Origin: CAZPZR01 sp964591105
GTDB taxonomy: Bacteria; Bacillota; Clostridia; Lachnospirales; Lachnospiraceae
Length of the DNA stretch: 31,452 nt
NCBI GenBank assembly: GCA_964591105.1
Contig: CAZPZR010000016.1
Span: 1-31,452 of the forward strand
Direction of reading: 5' to 3'
The notes beneath the pieces are model-generated. The model was not told the origin of the DNA. It saw only the letters and a program-made list of their open reading frames with translations, and searched no databases. Position numbers and translations under genes: made by a program. How positions within the stretch are numbered: position 1 is the stretch's first letter; each line of letters opens with the position of its first letter. This document shows positions 9,001-15,996 of the stretch, one piece after another.

Positions 9001-9374
9001 CCATACGTTGTCATGACATATGGTTTCTCAATGATTGCAGTAAAGGAAATCTCATATTCCCCACCAGTACATACGACAGTAAGTTTTCCCTGCTCCACAT
9101 GTCCTGGTCGAAGCCCTCTGCCATCGTAGCTAAAATCTACTCTTGCAGGGTTGCCTTCAAATCCCTGATGTTTAAAATGGACACGAAAAGAAGACGGGTA
9201 TACTACCCCTCTTATGATACTGTCGTTCTGACTTCTTATATAGAAACTGCCTCGGTAAACTTCTCCTTCGCCAATTATCAGCACCAGATTTGTTTCATCG
9301 AACATTACTTCCGGTCTTGCAAGCCGAAAATCACCTTTTGAAAATTTCTGAATCTTATTTTTCAACTCTGACAC
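6075..9374 (-). CDS. DUF5717-type large protein, first gene of a three-gene operon
   Basis: A 1099-aa protein that I recognise as DUF5717-type; the function is unknown. Residues 1-120 are beta-rich (ARPEVMFDETNLVLIIGEGEVYRGSF, then VRVHF- and SYDGRGL-like strands), like an immunoglobulin-type domain. From about residue 125 onward it is almost entirely helical, with many Tyr/Leu-rich pairs (LYMMIRLDSRYKNPYKRLEVLEQQ and others) reading like an alpha-solenoid of TPR type. A second beta segment lies near 720-770. There is no signal peptide or membrane segment. The start is GTG at 9374, since the next upstream ATG (9380) runs straight into a stop; the ribosome binding site is weak. It leads the operon with the Hsp70-like and TPR-like genes, and the three probably form one complex. 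Confidence 0.85.
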   Translation of the reverse strand: MSELKNKIQKFSKGDFRLARPEVMFDETNLVLIIGEGEVYRGSFYIRSQNDSIIRGVVYPSSFRVHFKHQGFEGNPARVDFSYDGRGLRPGHVEQGKLTVVCTGGEYEISFTAIIEKPYVMTTYGKVQSTDDFRKLAIKDFSEAGRLFRSKEFYEILKYENERTFCLYDNMRKWSLGEQAMEEFLVGIKQKECIFLTLPGEGMLFEDIRESTKGVISLMKNTWGFMPVRIETEGDFLKVNRSEFTTEDFVGNTYEIEYYVRPEFLHGGRNYGCIRFITPYEILTYEVEVLQNQEYDENHHVPELLCAQILKEYVGHKAGRIDLEDWVDSATEKMSELRRMDVQNEMYQLVQANVYLLGNKVEEAKWILENYNYNRFAIGKDPITNCYYLYLNALIRENQQYTERVLDEIGKTYVRHQDSWLLLYMMIRLDSRYKNPYKRLEVLEQQFEFGIHEVLFYLEAYMCYQEKPLLLKKLGKFEIQILNFATKYRLITKELALYVSNFASQQKNFSDSLFHILERLYKMYDETMILNTICTLLIKGNKTEHKYFQWYHRAVEAELKIAQLYEYYMLSLDIEKMRDPLPRAIYLYFVHGNTLDYKKAAFLYASLLNHTTGKEELVQAYEEQMKEFAWTQLLKRHITDPLCVLYKKFCNEKEMTPEHMEAMRDVCFAYSIKTKVPNMHRVLVIEKDGSVVQKVPYEENGSTIIFLYDKESRVIWESVDGRYYTDSIPYETRRLFYEPRFLEMCKKYGASVGRWKETAKVEELTFENLRLKGMKAFEEHEVFKLCSRTIREENYTEDKFLLHLCFELFRRQQYDKVTLVYLANYYCGATADMKKLWKTLREYEIPSYKVGEKIITQMVFSEDLFQEEKIFEDYYLSDNVYFRVKQAYLAYVSKQYIVEGRVLQDCVFEIIANECEKQEDLPDICKIALLKHYAGYHGSEELEAVLHQVLCEMCEKQMVFPWYLKYKSEWLREVQLYDKVMIGYQAAAGNRLKLHYKRKNGGREALGYTCEVLMPIYENIYVKQFVLFDDEAISYYFEEVSEEESVTTEKKLLEDHRKKKAGKYGKIDAMITMSDARCKKAMIEFSEEERLAEEIYRIY

Positions 9375-9417
9375 CTACATCTTTCGTTGCTTTTTTTCAA
9401 AAAACATACTATAGTAA

Positions 9418-9447
9418 ATTATAGCATTGTTTTGACACTCATGGCAA
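9418..9447 (-). promoter_or_regulatory. Extended -10 promoter of the DUF5717 operon with inverted-repeat operator
   Basis: Minus strand TTGCCA (9442-9447), 18-nt spacer, TGC-TATAAT (-10 at 9418-9423), start near 9411. A 7-bp inverted repeat AGCATTG (9423-9429) and CAATGCT (9445-9451) brackets the spacer and could bind a repressor. The plus strand carries TTGACA at 9432-9437, possibly the -35 of the divergent aminotransferase gene, but I find no good -10 for it. Confidence 0.6.
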
Positions 9448-9528
9448 TGCTTAAACACAAAATCTTACACTTATCGTAACGGAGCACTCTTATCTCTGTT
9501 GCAATTTATTTGTTGAAGGAGCATAGAT

Positions 9529-10623
9529 ATGAAGAAAAAACCTGAATTTCATGGAAGTGATCTTGAGAAAATTGAGGAATATTATCATATTCCAAAGGAA
9601 GAGATTATTTCTTTTGGTGCCAATGTAAATCCACTGGGATTGTCTGCTTCCGTTAAGCAGGACTTGGCAAATAACCTTGATATTATCAGCAGCTATCCAG
9701 ACCGCAATTATACAGATTTAAAAAAAGCAATCAGCGAATACACAGGCGTTGAGTCTGCGCACATTGTTGTGGGAAATGGTTCCACCGAACTAATTTCTCT
9801 CTTAATTTCTCAGAGAGTTCCAAAACATGCACTGCAGCTTGGACCTACCTATTCTGAGTACGCGCGAGAATTATCTTTAGTTGGCTGCACGATGCAGGAA
9901 TATTCCCTGAAAGCAGAAAATAATTTCGAATTAGATTTTGACGATTTCACTTCTGCAATCACACCCGAAACAGAATTAGTCATCATCTGCAATCCAAACA
10001 ACCCAACTTCTTCTGCGCTGACACAAGCTCAGATGGCTCAGATTCTTACACATTGCAAAAAACAAAACACTTTTGTTATGGTTGATGAAACATATGTAGA
10101 ATTTGCACCAGATGTTGCAGCAATCACCTCAGTTCCACTTGTGCGTGATTTTGATAACTTCATGGTTATCCGTGGAGTATCCAAGTTCTACGCCGCACCA
10201 GGACTTCGCTTTGGATATGGAATCACAAGTAATGATGCATTTTTAAAATCTTTGTTGGAACATCAAAATCCATGGAGTTTGAACAGTATCGCGGCATTCG
10301 CCGGCGAACGTATGCTTCGTGATACTCAGTACCAGTCACAGACACGTGCACTGATTCTCTCTGAACGCGAGCGTATGATGGAAGCACTTGCGGAGAATCC
10401 AGTATTTCAGACTTATCCAGCTTATGGAAATTTCATTCTTTTGAAAATTTTGAAAGAAGGACTTACATCCTTTGATGTTTTTGAGGCTGCTATCCGCCAG
10501 AAGATGATGATTCGAGACTGCTCAACGTTTGAAGCGTTGGATGGAGAATTCATCCGATTCTGCATTATGAGTCCTGAAGATAACACGAGACTTTTGCAGT
10601 GTTTGAATTCTTTCAACTTGTAG
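9529..10623 (+). CDS. PLP-dependent aminotransferase, HisC/CobD-like
   Basis: A 364-aa cytosolic fold-type I PLP enzyme. Visible: HGSDL near residue 8 (CobD-like HGG start), FGANVNPLG (29-37), GNGSTELI (82-89), CNPNNPT (154-160), cofactor-ring Asp in VDETYVEF (D186), Schiff-base lysine K219 in RGVSKFYAAPGLR, and the phosphate-binding Arg in GLRFGYG (R227). The HGS start and NVNPLG favour the threonine-phosphate decarboxylase (CobD) side of the family. No cobalamin or histidine genes are nearby, so the substrate is open: histidinol phosphate, threonine phosphate or an aromatic amino acid. It has an AAGGAG ribosome binding site, is a single gene, and is followed by a strong terminator. Confidence 0.85.
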   Translation: MKKKPEFHGSDLEKIEEYYHIPKEEIISFGANVNPLGLSASVKQDLANNLDIISSYPDRNYTDLKKAISEYTGVESAHIVVGNGSTELISLLISQRVPKHALQLGPTYSEYARELSLVGCTMQEYSLKAENNFELDFDDFTSAITPETELVIICNPNNPTSSALTQAQMAQILTHCKKQNTFVMVDETYVEFAPDVAAITSVPLVRDFDNFMVIRGVSKFYAAPGLRFGYGITSNDAFLKSLLEHQNPWSLNSIAAFAGERMLRDTQYQSQTRALILSERERMMEALAENPVFQTYPAYGNFILLKILKEGLTSFDVFEAAIRQKMMIRDCSTFEALDGEFIRFCIMSPEDNTRLLQCLNSFNL

Positions 10624-10639
10624 TTAAGATTTTTGACTC

Positions 10640-10703
10640 AAAAAATACCCTGCGGTATATGTTGATGCCAAATAGCACACATACCGCAGGGTATCTTTTT
10701 TTA
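10640..10703. terminator. Bidirectional terminator between convergent genes
   Basis: A perfect 14-bp stem (ATACCCTGCGGTAT at 10645-10658 with its complement at 10681-10694) is followed on the plus strand by a run of seven T after one C. On the minus strand it is followed by six T. It ends both the aminotransferase gene and the convergent cupin gene. Confidence 0.9.
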
Positions 10704-10709
10704 TTTTTC

Positions 10710-11054
10710 TTAAAGTTTCAAAACTAAAGCGATGAAAACAAGATCTTCTTCTCCGTTATTCATCATTCCATGTCCACATCCATCTTTACAGAATGTAACA
10801 TCTCCTGCTTCTACTGGAATATCTGTTCCGTTGTCATTGTAAACACCTTTTCCAGAAAGGATGTAATATGTCTCTGTCTCTCCATGATGTTCATGATATC
10901 CAAGACCATTTCCTGCTGGAATTGTTACTACACGGAACATTCTGCAGTGTGCACCAAGTTCTTCCCCATTGATGAGTTCTTCTCTCAAAATAAATCCTGG
11001 TGCTCCATATGCGTTTTCAATTTTACCAGTTTCTCTTTCGCCAATTTTTGTCAT
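10710..11054 (-). CDS. Small single-domain cupin protein
   Basis: A 114-aa cytosolic beta-barrel protein with one cupin domain. Motif 1 is HEHHGETETYYILSGKG (54-70), giving metal ligands H54, H56 and E61. Motif 2 is AGDVTFCKDGCGHGMMN (83-99), giving H95; the usual proline before this histidine is absent. The intact ligand set argues for a metal-binding enzyme, isomerase or sensor, but the substrate is unknown. The frame opens at 11084 with internal ATGs at 11060 and 11054. I choose 11054 because GGAGG then sits nine bases upstream, whereas 11060 leaves only three. It is a monocistronic gene convergent with the aminotransferase. Confidence 0.85.
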   Translation of the reverse strand: MTKIGERETGKIENAYGAPGFILREELINGEELGAHCRMFRVVTIPAGNGLGYHEHHGETETYYILSGKGVYNDNGTDIPVEAGDVTFCKDGCGHGMMNNGEEDLVFIALVLKL

Positions 11055-11096
11055 GTCCATAGTCCTCCATTCAACTATTCTCATTTCTAATCTTCT

Positions 11097-11122
11097 TACT
11101 AAAACAATACCTCTTTTTAGTA
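11097..11122 (-). promoter_or_regulatory. Inverted repeat upstream of the cupin gene
   Basis: TACTAAAA (11097-11104) and TTTTAGTA (11115-11122) form an 8-bp dyad with a 10-nt gap, 43 bp upstream of the cupin ATG and 37 bp past the cell wall hydrolase coordinates. It could be an operator for the cupin gene; no convincing promoter was identified around it. Confidence 0.3.
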
Positions 11123-11158
11123 GTTTCTGTCAATGAGATCGTGCATTCAAGAACTTTT

Positions 11159-11779
11159 TTAGTGAAAATAATGTGCCCCGATTTTAATTCCTTTATTTCC
11201 ACAACCAAAATATAGACATCCTTCCACTGGGTCTACACCAGCAAGTGCATCTCGTGCTGCCTGGAGTGCTGTGCTTGTATAACTTTTCGCACTTCTCACA
11301 CGATCTAATTTTCCAGTCCATGCTGGACCAAATTGCCCTTTCTGGTAAATCACAGCTTCAATGCTGTTCGGGTAAGAAGCACTCTGTACTCTGTTTAAGA
11401 TTACAGCGCCAACCGCCACTTGTCCTTCATATGGCTGGTTTCCAGCTTCACAGAAAATAATCGCAGCCAATAATTCTTCTGCTTCTTTCTGCGCCTGTCT
11501 TCTAGCTCGTTCCTTTGCTTCTCGCTCTTCTTTTTCTTTCTTCATCTTCTGCGCCTTTTTCTCACCTTTTTCAGAGACAGACGCAATTGTTGAAGAAATC
11601 ATATCTGTAGAAGTGTTCAGGATTGCCGTTTCCGACACCTGATTCACTTCCACTGTAACCTCTACCTTTGTATCCTTTTCCTGCATAGTCGCTGCTGCCT
11701 CACTCGTAAAGCTGATTGCATAGAGTGCTGCTGCCAAAATCGCAAATGCCGGAATTCTTTTTTTCTTAATTTCAATCAT
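11159..11779 (-). CDS. SleB-type cell wall hydrolase with N-terminal signal anchor
   Basis: A 206-aa exported peptidoglycan hydrolase. Residues 1-30 are a signal peptide or anchor (KKKR then AFAILAAALYAISF). About 70-102 is a Lys/Glu/Arg-rich coiled coil. Residues 103-206 form the Hydrolase_2 domain of SleB/CwlJ, with the catalytic-type Glu in FCEAGNQPYEGQVAVGAVILNRV (E111) and the C-terminal YFGCGNKG...GAHYFH. The family cleaves glycan strands in cortex or vegetative wall. A WalR-type box in its upstream region favours a vegetative wall-remodelling role over a purely sporulation role. The ribosome binding site AGGGGG is ten bases before the ATG. It is transcribed alone. Confidence 0.88.
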   Translation of the reverse strand: MIEIKKKRIPAFAILAAALYAISFTSEAAATMQEKDTKVEVTVEVNQVSETAILNTSTDMISSTIASVSEKGEKKAQKMKKEKEEREAKERARRQAQKEAEELLAAIIFCEAGNQPYEGQVAVGAVILNRVQSASYPNSIEAVIYQKGQFGPAWTGKLDRVRSAKSYTSTALQAARDALAGVDPVEGCLYFGCGNKGIKIGAHYFH

Positions 11780-11825
11780 TTTATTTATACCCCCTGTGTA
11801 TCATTGGTAACAAATCCCTCCATAA

Positions 11826-11920
11826 AGTATATGTAATTCCTACATTTTTATTACAAATGTTACAAATTTGTTACATGCACAACGGGTGGTATATTAGCAC
11901 AAAGCAAGATTACTTGTCAA
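11826..11920 (-). promoter_or_regulatory. Promoter region of the cell wall hydrolase with WalR-type box
   Basis: Two promoters are possible on the minus strand. P1 is TTGACA (11915-11920), 18 nt, TAATAT (11891-11896). P2 has TATACT at 11826-11831 with only a poor -35. Between them lies TGTAAC-AAATT-TGTAAC (11859-11875), an exact match to the published WalR/YycF consensus TGTWAH-N5-TGTWAH, plus a third TGTAAT at 11850-11855. The box is centred about 48 bp upstream of the P2 start, as expected for activation, but within the P1 leader. Confidence 0.65.
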
Positions 11921-11954
11921 TTTTTTCGTTTCTTGTACGCAAGAAAGTACAAAA

Positions 11955-12842
11955 TTAGATACCTAACTGTTCTTTCATATATGCCACATCTGTGGATTTT
12001 CCTGTATAAAGTTCGATTGCAATAAGTGCCTGGAAGAGCATCATGCTCATACCATTGTATACTCTGGTACATCCAGCTTCTTTTGCCTGTTTCATCATAA
12101 CTGTTTCGCGTGGTGCGTAAACTGTATCAGTTACAATAAGGTCTGGGCGGAAGAAAGATGGATCTGGAATATTAGAAAGATCTTCCAATGGGTGCATTCC
12201 AACACCTGTAGCATCACAGAAGATATCTGCAGCCTGCATTTTTTCTTTTAAGAGATCTAAATCTGCAAGGTCATGCATATATGCTTTACATTCTGTATTG
12301 TTGTTGATTTTTTCTACGATTTCTACTCCACGATCATAGAATTTATCTTTGATATTGAAAATGTGCATTTCTGCGATTCCATCTAACGCACCTCTTACTG
12401 CGATTGCTGTTGCAGCACCACCAGTACCAATGAGAACCATTTTCATTCCTTTGTAATCGATTCCTTCTTCTTTAACACCCTGCCAGTATCCCATACCGTC
12501 AGTATTGTATCCTTTTAATTTTCCTGTAACCTGTCCATTTTCATCACGTGTGTTTACAACTGTGTTGATTGCTCCGCAAAGTTCAGCTGCTTCATCTACT
12601 TCTTCTAAGTATTTATGAACAACTGTTTTGTTTGGCATAGAGATGTTAGAACCAAGCATGCGAAGTGCACGGATTCCGTCGATTGCTGCTTCCAAAGAAT
12701 CATTGTCTACTTCAAATGCAAGCTGAATGACATCATCTCCATTTTTATCGTAAGCAAGGTTGTGTGTTGTAGGTGACTGTGTATGACGGATTGGGTAAGC
12801 CATTAATCCAACTAATTCTGTGTGTCCTGTAATATTTGGCAT
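11955..12842 (-). CDS. Quinate/shikimate dehydrogenase, YdiB-like
   Basis: A 295-aa NAD(P)-dependent dehydrogenase of the shikimate dehydrogenase family. It interconverts shikimate with 3-dehydroshikimate and, in the YdiB branch, quinate with 3-dehydroquinate. Catalytic pair: K72 in NISMPNK and D115 in GYNTDG. The nucleotide loop is VLIGTGGAATAI (136-147). The substrate-binding start is PIRHTQSPTTHN. The motifs SMPNK, GAINTVVN, GYNTDG and the segment FNIKDKFYDRG match E. coli YdiB more closely than biosynthetic AroE, and the length (295 vs 288 aa) fits. It lies 35 bp after the flavoenzyme gene, with ribosome binding site AGAGGAA. No biosynthetic aro genes are nearby, which supports a catabolic role with aroD in the divergent operon. 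Confidence 0.88.
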   Translation of the reverse strand: MPNITGHTELVGLMAYPIRHTQSPTTHNLAYDKNGDDVIQLAFEVDNDSLEAAIDGIRALRMLGSNISMPNKTVVHKYLEEVDEAAELCGAINTVVNTRDENGQVTGKLKGYNTDGMGYWQGVKEEGIDYKGMKMVLIGTGGAATAIAVRGALDGIAEMHIFNIKDKFYDRGVEIVEKINNNTECKAYMHDLADLDLLKEKMQAADIFCDATGVGMHPLEDLSNIPDPSFFRPDLIVTDTVYAPRETVMMKQAKEAGCTRVYNGMSMMLFQALIAIELYTGKSTDVAYMKEQLGI

Positions 12843-12877
12843 AATAATTTCCTCTTTTCTATAAATCTATCTTTTTC

Positions 12878-14899
12878 TTATCTAATGTCGCTTAAGTTTA
12901 AAAATCCTTTGAATTCTAATACGTTTAAGATTGCACGTCCATCCATAGTTCCTTCCATGATTCTACGAGCACGTACAGAGTCTCCGATTGGATATACGTA
13001 TGTGTCTGTATCTTCAAATGCTTCTTCTAACATTGGAAGGATTGGGTTGTTTGCTCTCATTCCAAGGCAGTTAAATCCAAGGTCGAATTCAAGTTCTTCA
13101 ATCTCACCTTCTGGTGTCTTCACGATAAATGAATGATCTGTTACTTCCTGAAGTGCAGTATTTACATACTCTTTTACTCCGTATTTATCGTGTGTTTCAC
13201 GCATAGAACATTTTGTGATAGGGTCAGCCATCATACCAATCTGTGGAAGCATATCAACGATAGAACATTCTGCTCCGCGTGGTGCAAAATACTCAATAAC
13301 ATCAAGACCTACAGATCCTCCACCCATAACAACAACTTTCTTTCCTTTGCAGGAATCATCTGGATATTTTCCAGCATTCAAGTTATTGATCATATCAAAG
13401 ATTGTTCCTACATTTCCAGCTTCAATGTTTTCTCTTAATCCTGGGATTGGTGGTACAACTGGTACAGAACCTGTTGCATTTACCACTACATCTGGTTTGA
13501 ATGTTTTGATCTTTTCAATTGTAGCTTCTGTATTCAGGAACATATATAAGTTTGGAAGTTTTTCTGCACGTTTTTCCAAATATTTTGGGAAATCTTTCAT
13601 ACGTGTTTTGCTAGGAAGATCAGAGATAAATGTTGACAAACCACCTACATGATCTTTCTTTTCAAGTACAAATACGTTACATCCTACTTCCGCTGCTGTA
13701 CATGCTGCTTCCAAACCTGCTGTACCAGCACCTACAACTACTACGTTACAGTTTTTATTTACTTTTAATTTCTTGTATACATCACCTTCTGGCACTGCAG
13801 GGTTTACTGTACATCTGATTGGACGGTTTACACCAATACGGTTTCCAGCACATCCTACGTTACAAGAAATACATTTACGAATCATTTCATCTTCGCCTTT
13901 TTGTACTTTTACAACCCAGTTTGGATCTGCAATCAATCCACGACCCATACCAACGATATCAACATCGCCGCTTTCCAGTACTTTTTCTACTACTTCTGGA
14001 TCACGGTAGTTTCCAGCATTGATTACTGGTTTTCCAAATTTTTCTTTTACAGCTCTTGCCTGGTATGAACGCCATCCATCTGGTAAGAAGTTGGAGTCAA
14101 TCTGGTACTGTAAAGATGGATTTAATCCACAAGATACGTCATACATATCTACGAATTCATCCAAGTATTCCAAATATTCCAGTGTATCTTCCAATGTATT
14201 TCCACCTGGTACACGTTCTTCTGCAGAAATTCGAACAATGATAGGGAACCATGGTCCAACCTGCTTACGAACTTCTTCTAATACCATACGTGGGAAACGA
14301 AGACGATTTTCTACAGAACCACCAAATTCGTCTGTTCTCTTATTATAGTATGGAGAAATAAACTGACTCATAAGGTAAGAATGTCCGCAATGAATTTCAA
14401 TTGCATCAAATCCGATTGCCTGCACTCTTTTTGCAGCTTCTCCATATTTTCTTACTGTTGTAAGAATTTCTTCTTTTGTCATTGGACGAGGAATCTCTCC
14501 ACCTACTTTTGTAGGAATATTAGAAGAAGATACTGTGTCCACTCCTGTTCTAGCAGAAGAAGCAGAAGCACCTGCATGGTTAATCTGAATTGCAACAGTT
14601 GCACCATCTTTGTGAAGATCTTCGACTAACTGATAATAGCGTGGCATGAAACTGTCGTGATCAATACGAATCTGGCTTGTTCCATTAGAACCAGCTGGGT
14701 ACTCTACGTTGGCATTTTCCAAAATGATCAAGCCAACTCCACCTTTTGCGCGAAGGGAATAATAATTCATATGACGATTGCTCATCTCACCGTTAGATTC
14801 TCCATAGTTTGTTCCCATTGGAGTCATTGCAATACGGTTACGAATTGTTGTTCTTTTTACGGTTAAAGGTTCAAAAATTTTAGAATATTTTGTTTTCAT
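12878..14899 (-). CDS. Old yellow enzyme/2,4-dienoyl-CoA reductase-type FMN-FeS-FAD oxidoreductase
   Basis: A 673-aa cytosolic flavoenzyme with the three-part plan of FadH/enoate reductases. Residues 1-335 are an FMN TIM barrel, with active-site segment HCGHSYLMSQFISPYYNKRTD (H170, H173, Y175) and FGGSVENR. Next comes a 4Fe-4S ligand set C343-x2-C346-x3-C350-x12-C363. Residues 385-673 are a FAD/NAD(P) module with VVGAGTAGLEAA (389-400) and a second Rossmann loop VVVMGGGSVGLD. Such enzymes reduce C=C bonds conjugated to a carbonyl, using NAD(P)H. Its partners point to a quinate/shikimate-derived substrate; 3-dehydroshikimate is an enone and would fit. It is the first gene of the minus-strand operon, with an AAGGAG ribosome binding site. 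Cofactors are inferred from motifs; the substrate is hypothetical. Confidence 0.9.
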   Translation of the reverse strand: MKTKYSKIFEPLTVKRTTIRNRIAMTPMGTNYGESNGEMSNRHMNYYSLRAKGGVGLIILENANVEYPAGSNGTSQIRIDHDSFMPRYYQLVEDLHKDGATVAIQINHAGASASSARTGVDTVSSSNIPTKVGGEIPRPMTKEEILTTVRKYGEAAKRVQAIGFDAIEIHCGHSYLMSQFISPYYNKRTDEFGGSVENRLRFPRMVLEEVRKQVGPWFPIIVRISAEERVPGGNTLEDTLEYLEYLDEFVDMYDVSCGLNPSLQYQIDSNFLPDGWRSYQARAVKEKFGKPVINAGNYRDPEVVEKVLESGDVDIVGMGRGLIADPNWVVKVQKGEDEMIRKCISCNVGCAGNRIGVNRPIRCTVNPAVPEGDVYKKLKVNKNCNVVVVGAGTAGLEAACTAAEVGCNVFVLEKKDHVGGLSTFISDLPSKTRMKDFPKYLEKRAEKLPNLYMFLNTEATIEKIKTFKPDVVVNATGSVPVVPPIPGLRENIEAGNVGTIFDMINNLNAGKYPDDSCKGKKVVVMGGGSVGLDVIEYFAPRGAECSIVDMLPQIGMMADPITKCSMRETHDKYGVKEYVNTALQEVTDHSFIVKTPEGEIEELEFDLGFNCLGMRANNPILPMLEEAFEDTDTYVYPIGDSVRARRIMEGTMDGRAILNVLEFKGFLNLSDIR

Positions 14900-14958
14900 G
14901 AATTTGTCTCCTTATCTCTTTATTCCCATAAGGCCTTTCTTCTGTTTGTGACGCCTTC

Positions 14959-14987
14959 ATTATAATTCCGGAAACTTATAACGTAAA
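14959..14987 (-). promoter_or_regulatory. Promoter of the flavoenzyme-dehydrogenase operon
   Basis: Minus strand TTTACG (14982-14987), exactly 17 nt, consensus TATAAT (14959-14964); start near 14952. The spacer contains the palindrome TTCCGGAA flanked by TTATAA on both sides, a possible second regulator contact. The weak -35 suits an activator-dependent promoter. Confidence 0.8.
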
Positions 14988-15009
14988 ATACATTTTGTGT
15001 CTTTTTTCA

Positions 15010-15024
15010 ATGCATTAAAGCTAT
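15010..15024 (-). promoter_or_regulatory. LysR-type T-N11-A box upstream of the flavoenzyme operon
   Basis: Minus strand ATAGCTTTAATGCAT contains T-N11-A (T-AGCTTTAATGC-A) as an imperfect dyad. Its centre, 15017, is about 65 bp upstream of the predicted start at 14952, the classical recognition-site position for LysR-type regulators. It touches the last base of the lysR stop codon. An identical copy in the same relative orientation precedes the MFS operon. Confidence 0.75.
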
Positions 15025-15917
15025 CAATCCTCTACTGCTTCTTCTGACACCTCTTGTTTCATATATTGAATAAATCGTTCCACTGCCGGTAACTGATAAC
15101 GGTCTTTCACCCAGAACATAAAGGTACGATGTACCAGGTCAATGTCGTTCAATCGATGGATATTCACACGGCTCTCATCAATTTCTTCTACTTTCGAAAC
15201 TAATGCAATTCCGAAATCTTCGGTTACTAATGCTGCAATGGAATGTTCATCTGGACATTCCACCACAATATTCACACGCAGAGACAAACGCTTATAAAGC
15301 TTTCTGGTAAATGTTCCAAGCCAGGATTCTCTATCATATCCAATCACAGGATAGTTGCGAAGCTCCTGAATCGACACCGTATCCTTTCCTTCTAATTCAT
15401 GTCCTTTTGGAGTAATTAATACCATTTCATCTGATAAGATAGGGAAATATTCAAAATCTTCCCGATCCATATATCCTCCAAAACCAACATCTAATTCTCC
15501 AGTCTGCACTTTTTTCGCAATTGCAGCAGTATGATTCTGGAAAAAGTTAAAAGTTACATTCTTATTTTCTTCTTTATTTAAAAAATTTCTTACATTATGA
15601 GGAATGTAGTGTCCAGCCAAAGGAAAGACATATCCAATGTCAATCTTTCCTCCGTCATTTGCCATCTCTGTCATCTTCGTCTTGGCAATTTCACACTCAC
15701 TGATAATTCTCTCTGCATATTCTAAGAATAAGTTACCGCCCTTGGTCAGATTCACGCCTCTTCCATTCTTTTCAAAGAGCAATACTCCAAGTTCTGCTTC
15801 TAAAGAAGCGATAGATCTGCTCAAAGAAGGCTGTGACAGATATAATTCCTCTGCCGCCTTGCGGTAATTTTCATATTTTGCCACGGTTTGAAAGTAATAA
15901 ATCTGATTTAATGTCAT
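15024..15917 (-). CDS. LysR-family transcriptional regulator of the quinate/shikimate locus
   Basis: A 297-aa DNA-binding regulator. Residues 1-60 are the winged helix-turn-helix (LNQIYYFQTVAKYENYRKAA, then LSQPSLSRSIASLEAELG). From about 90 onward is the periplasmic-binding-protein-like effector domain. The gene lies between the two operons, transcribed in the same direction as the flavoenzyme operon and divergently from the MFS operon. An identical T-N11-A box precedes both operons, and one copy covers the -35 region of its own promoter, the usual arrangement for autorepression plus activation of targets. The effector is probably a pathway intermediate such as quinate, shikimate or a dehydro-derivative (inference). 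Ribosome binding site GAGGTGG. Confidence 0.93.
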   Translation of the reverse strand: MTLNQIYYFQTVAKYENYRKAAEELYLSQPSLSRSIASLEAELGVLLFEKNGRGVNLTKGGNLFLEYAERIISECEIAKTKMTEMANDGGKIDIGYVFPLAGHYIPHNVRNFLNKEENKNVTFNFFQNHTAAIAKKVQTGELDVGFGGYMDREDFEYFPILSDEMVLITPKGHELEGKDTVSIQELRNYPVIGYDRESWLGTFTRKLYKRLSLRVNIVVECPDEHSIAALVTEDFGIALVSKVEEIDESRVNIHRLNDIDLVHRTFMFWVKDRYQLPAVERFIQYMKQEVSEEAVED

Positions 15918-15928
15918 GTTCCCACCTC

Positions 15929-15968
15929 TTATTTATAGTTTTTATCTATAAGTATATTTTATTTATAG
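15929..15968. repeat. Direct repeat TTATTTATAG in the lysR leader
   Basis: TTATTTATAG occurs at 15929-15938 and again at 15959-15968, exactly 30 bp apart (about three helical turns), with a partial inverted copy (CTATAAG) between. Both lie in the transcribed leader of lysR. Possible secondary regulator contacts. Confidence 0.45.
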
Positions 15969-15982
15969 CTCCTACCACATAT

Positions 15983-15991
15983 ATTATACCA
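15983..15991 (-). promoter_or_regulatory. Extended -10 promoter of lysR
   Basis: Minus strand TGG-TATAAT (hexamer at 15983-15988), with no good -35. The start is predicted near 15976. The T-N11-A box at 15997-16011 occupies the -35 region, so regulator binding should block this promoter. Confidence 0.65.
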
Positions 15992-15996
15992 TTTTA

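Noticed and set aside
6278..9341. Several open frames of 60-190 codons opposite the DUF5717-type gene
   Set aside because: They lack ribosome binding sites, have low-complexity Ser/His/Phe-rich translations and lie entirely antisense to a long coherent gene.
9529..10623. Firm assignment as hisC or cobD
   Set aside because: Motifs fit both sides of the family and no histidine or cobalamin genes are nearby, so no symbol is given.
11929..11946. Hairpin TTTCTTG-TACG-CAAGAAA as terminator of the YdiB-like gene
   Set aside because: The stem is only 7 bp and is followed on the relevant strand by an A-run, not a T-run. It may be chance.
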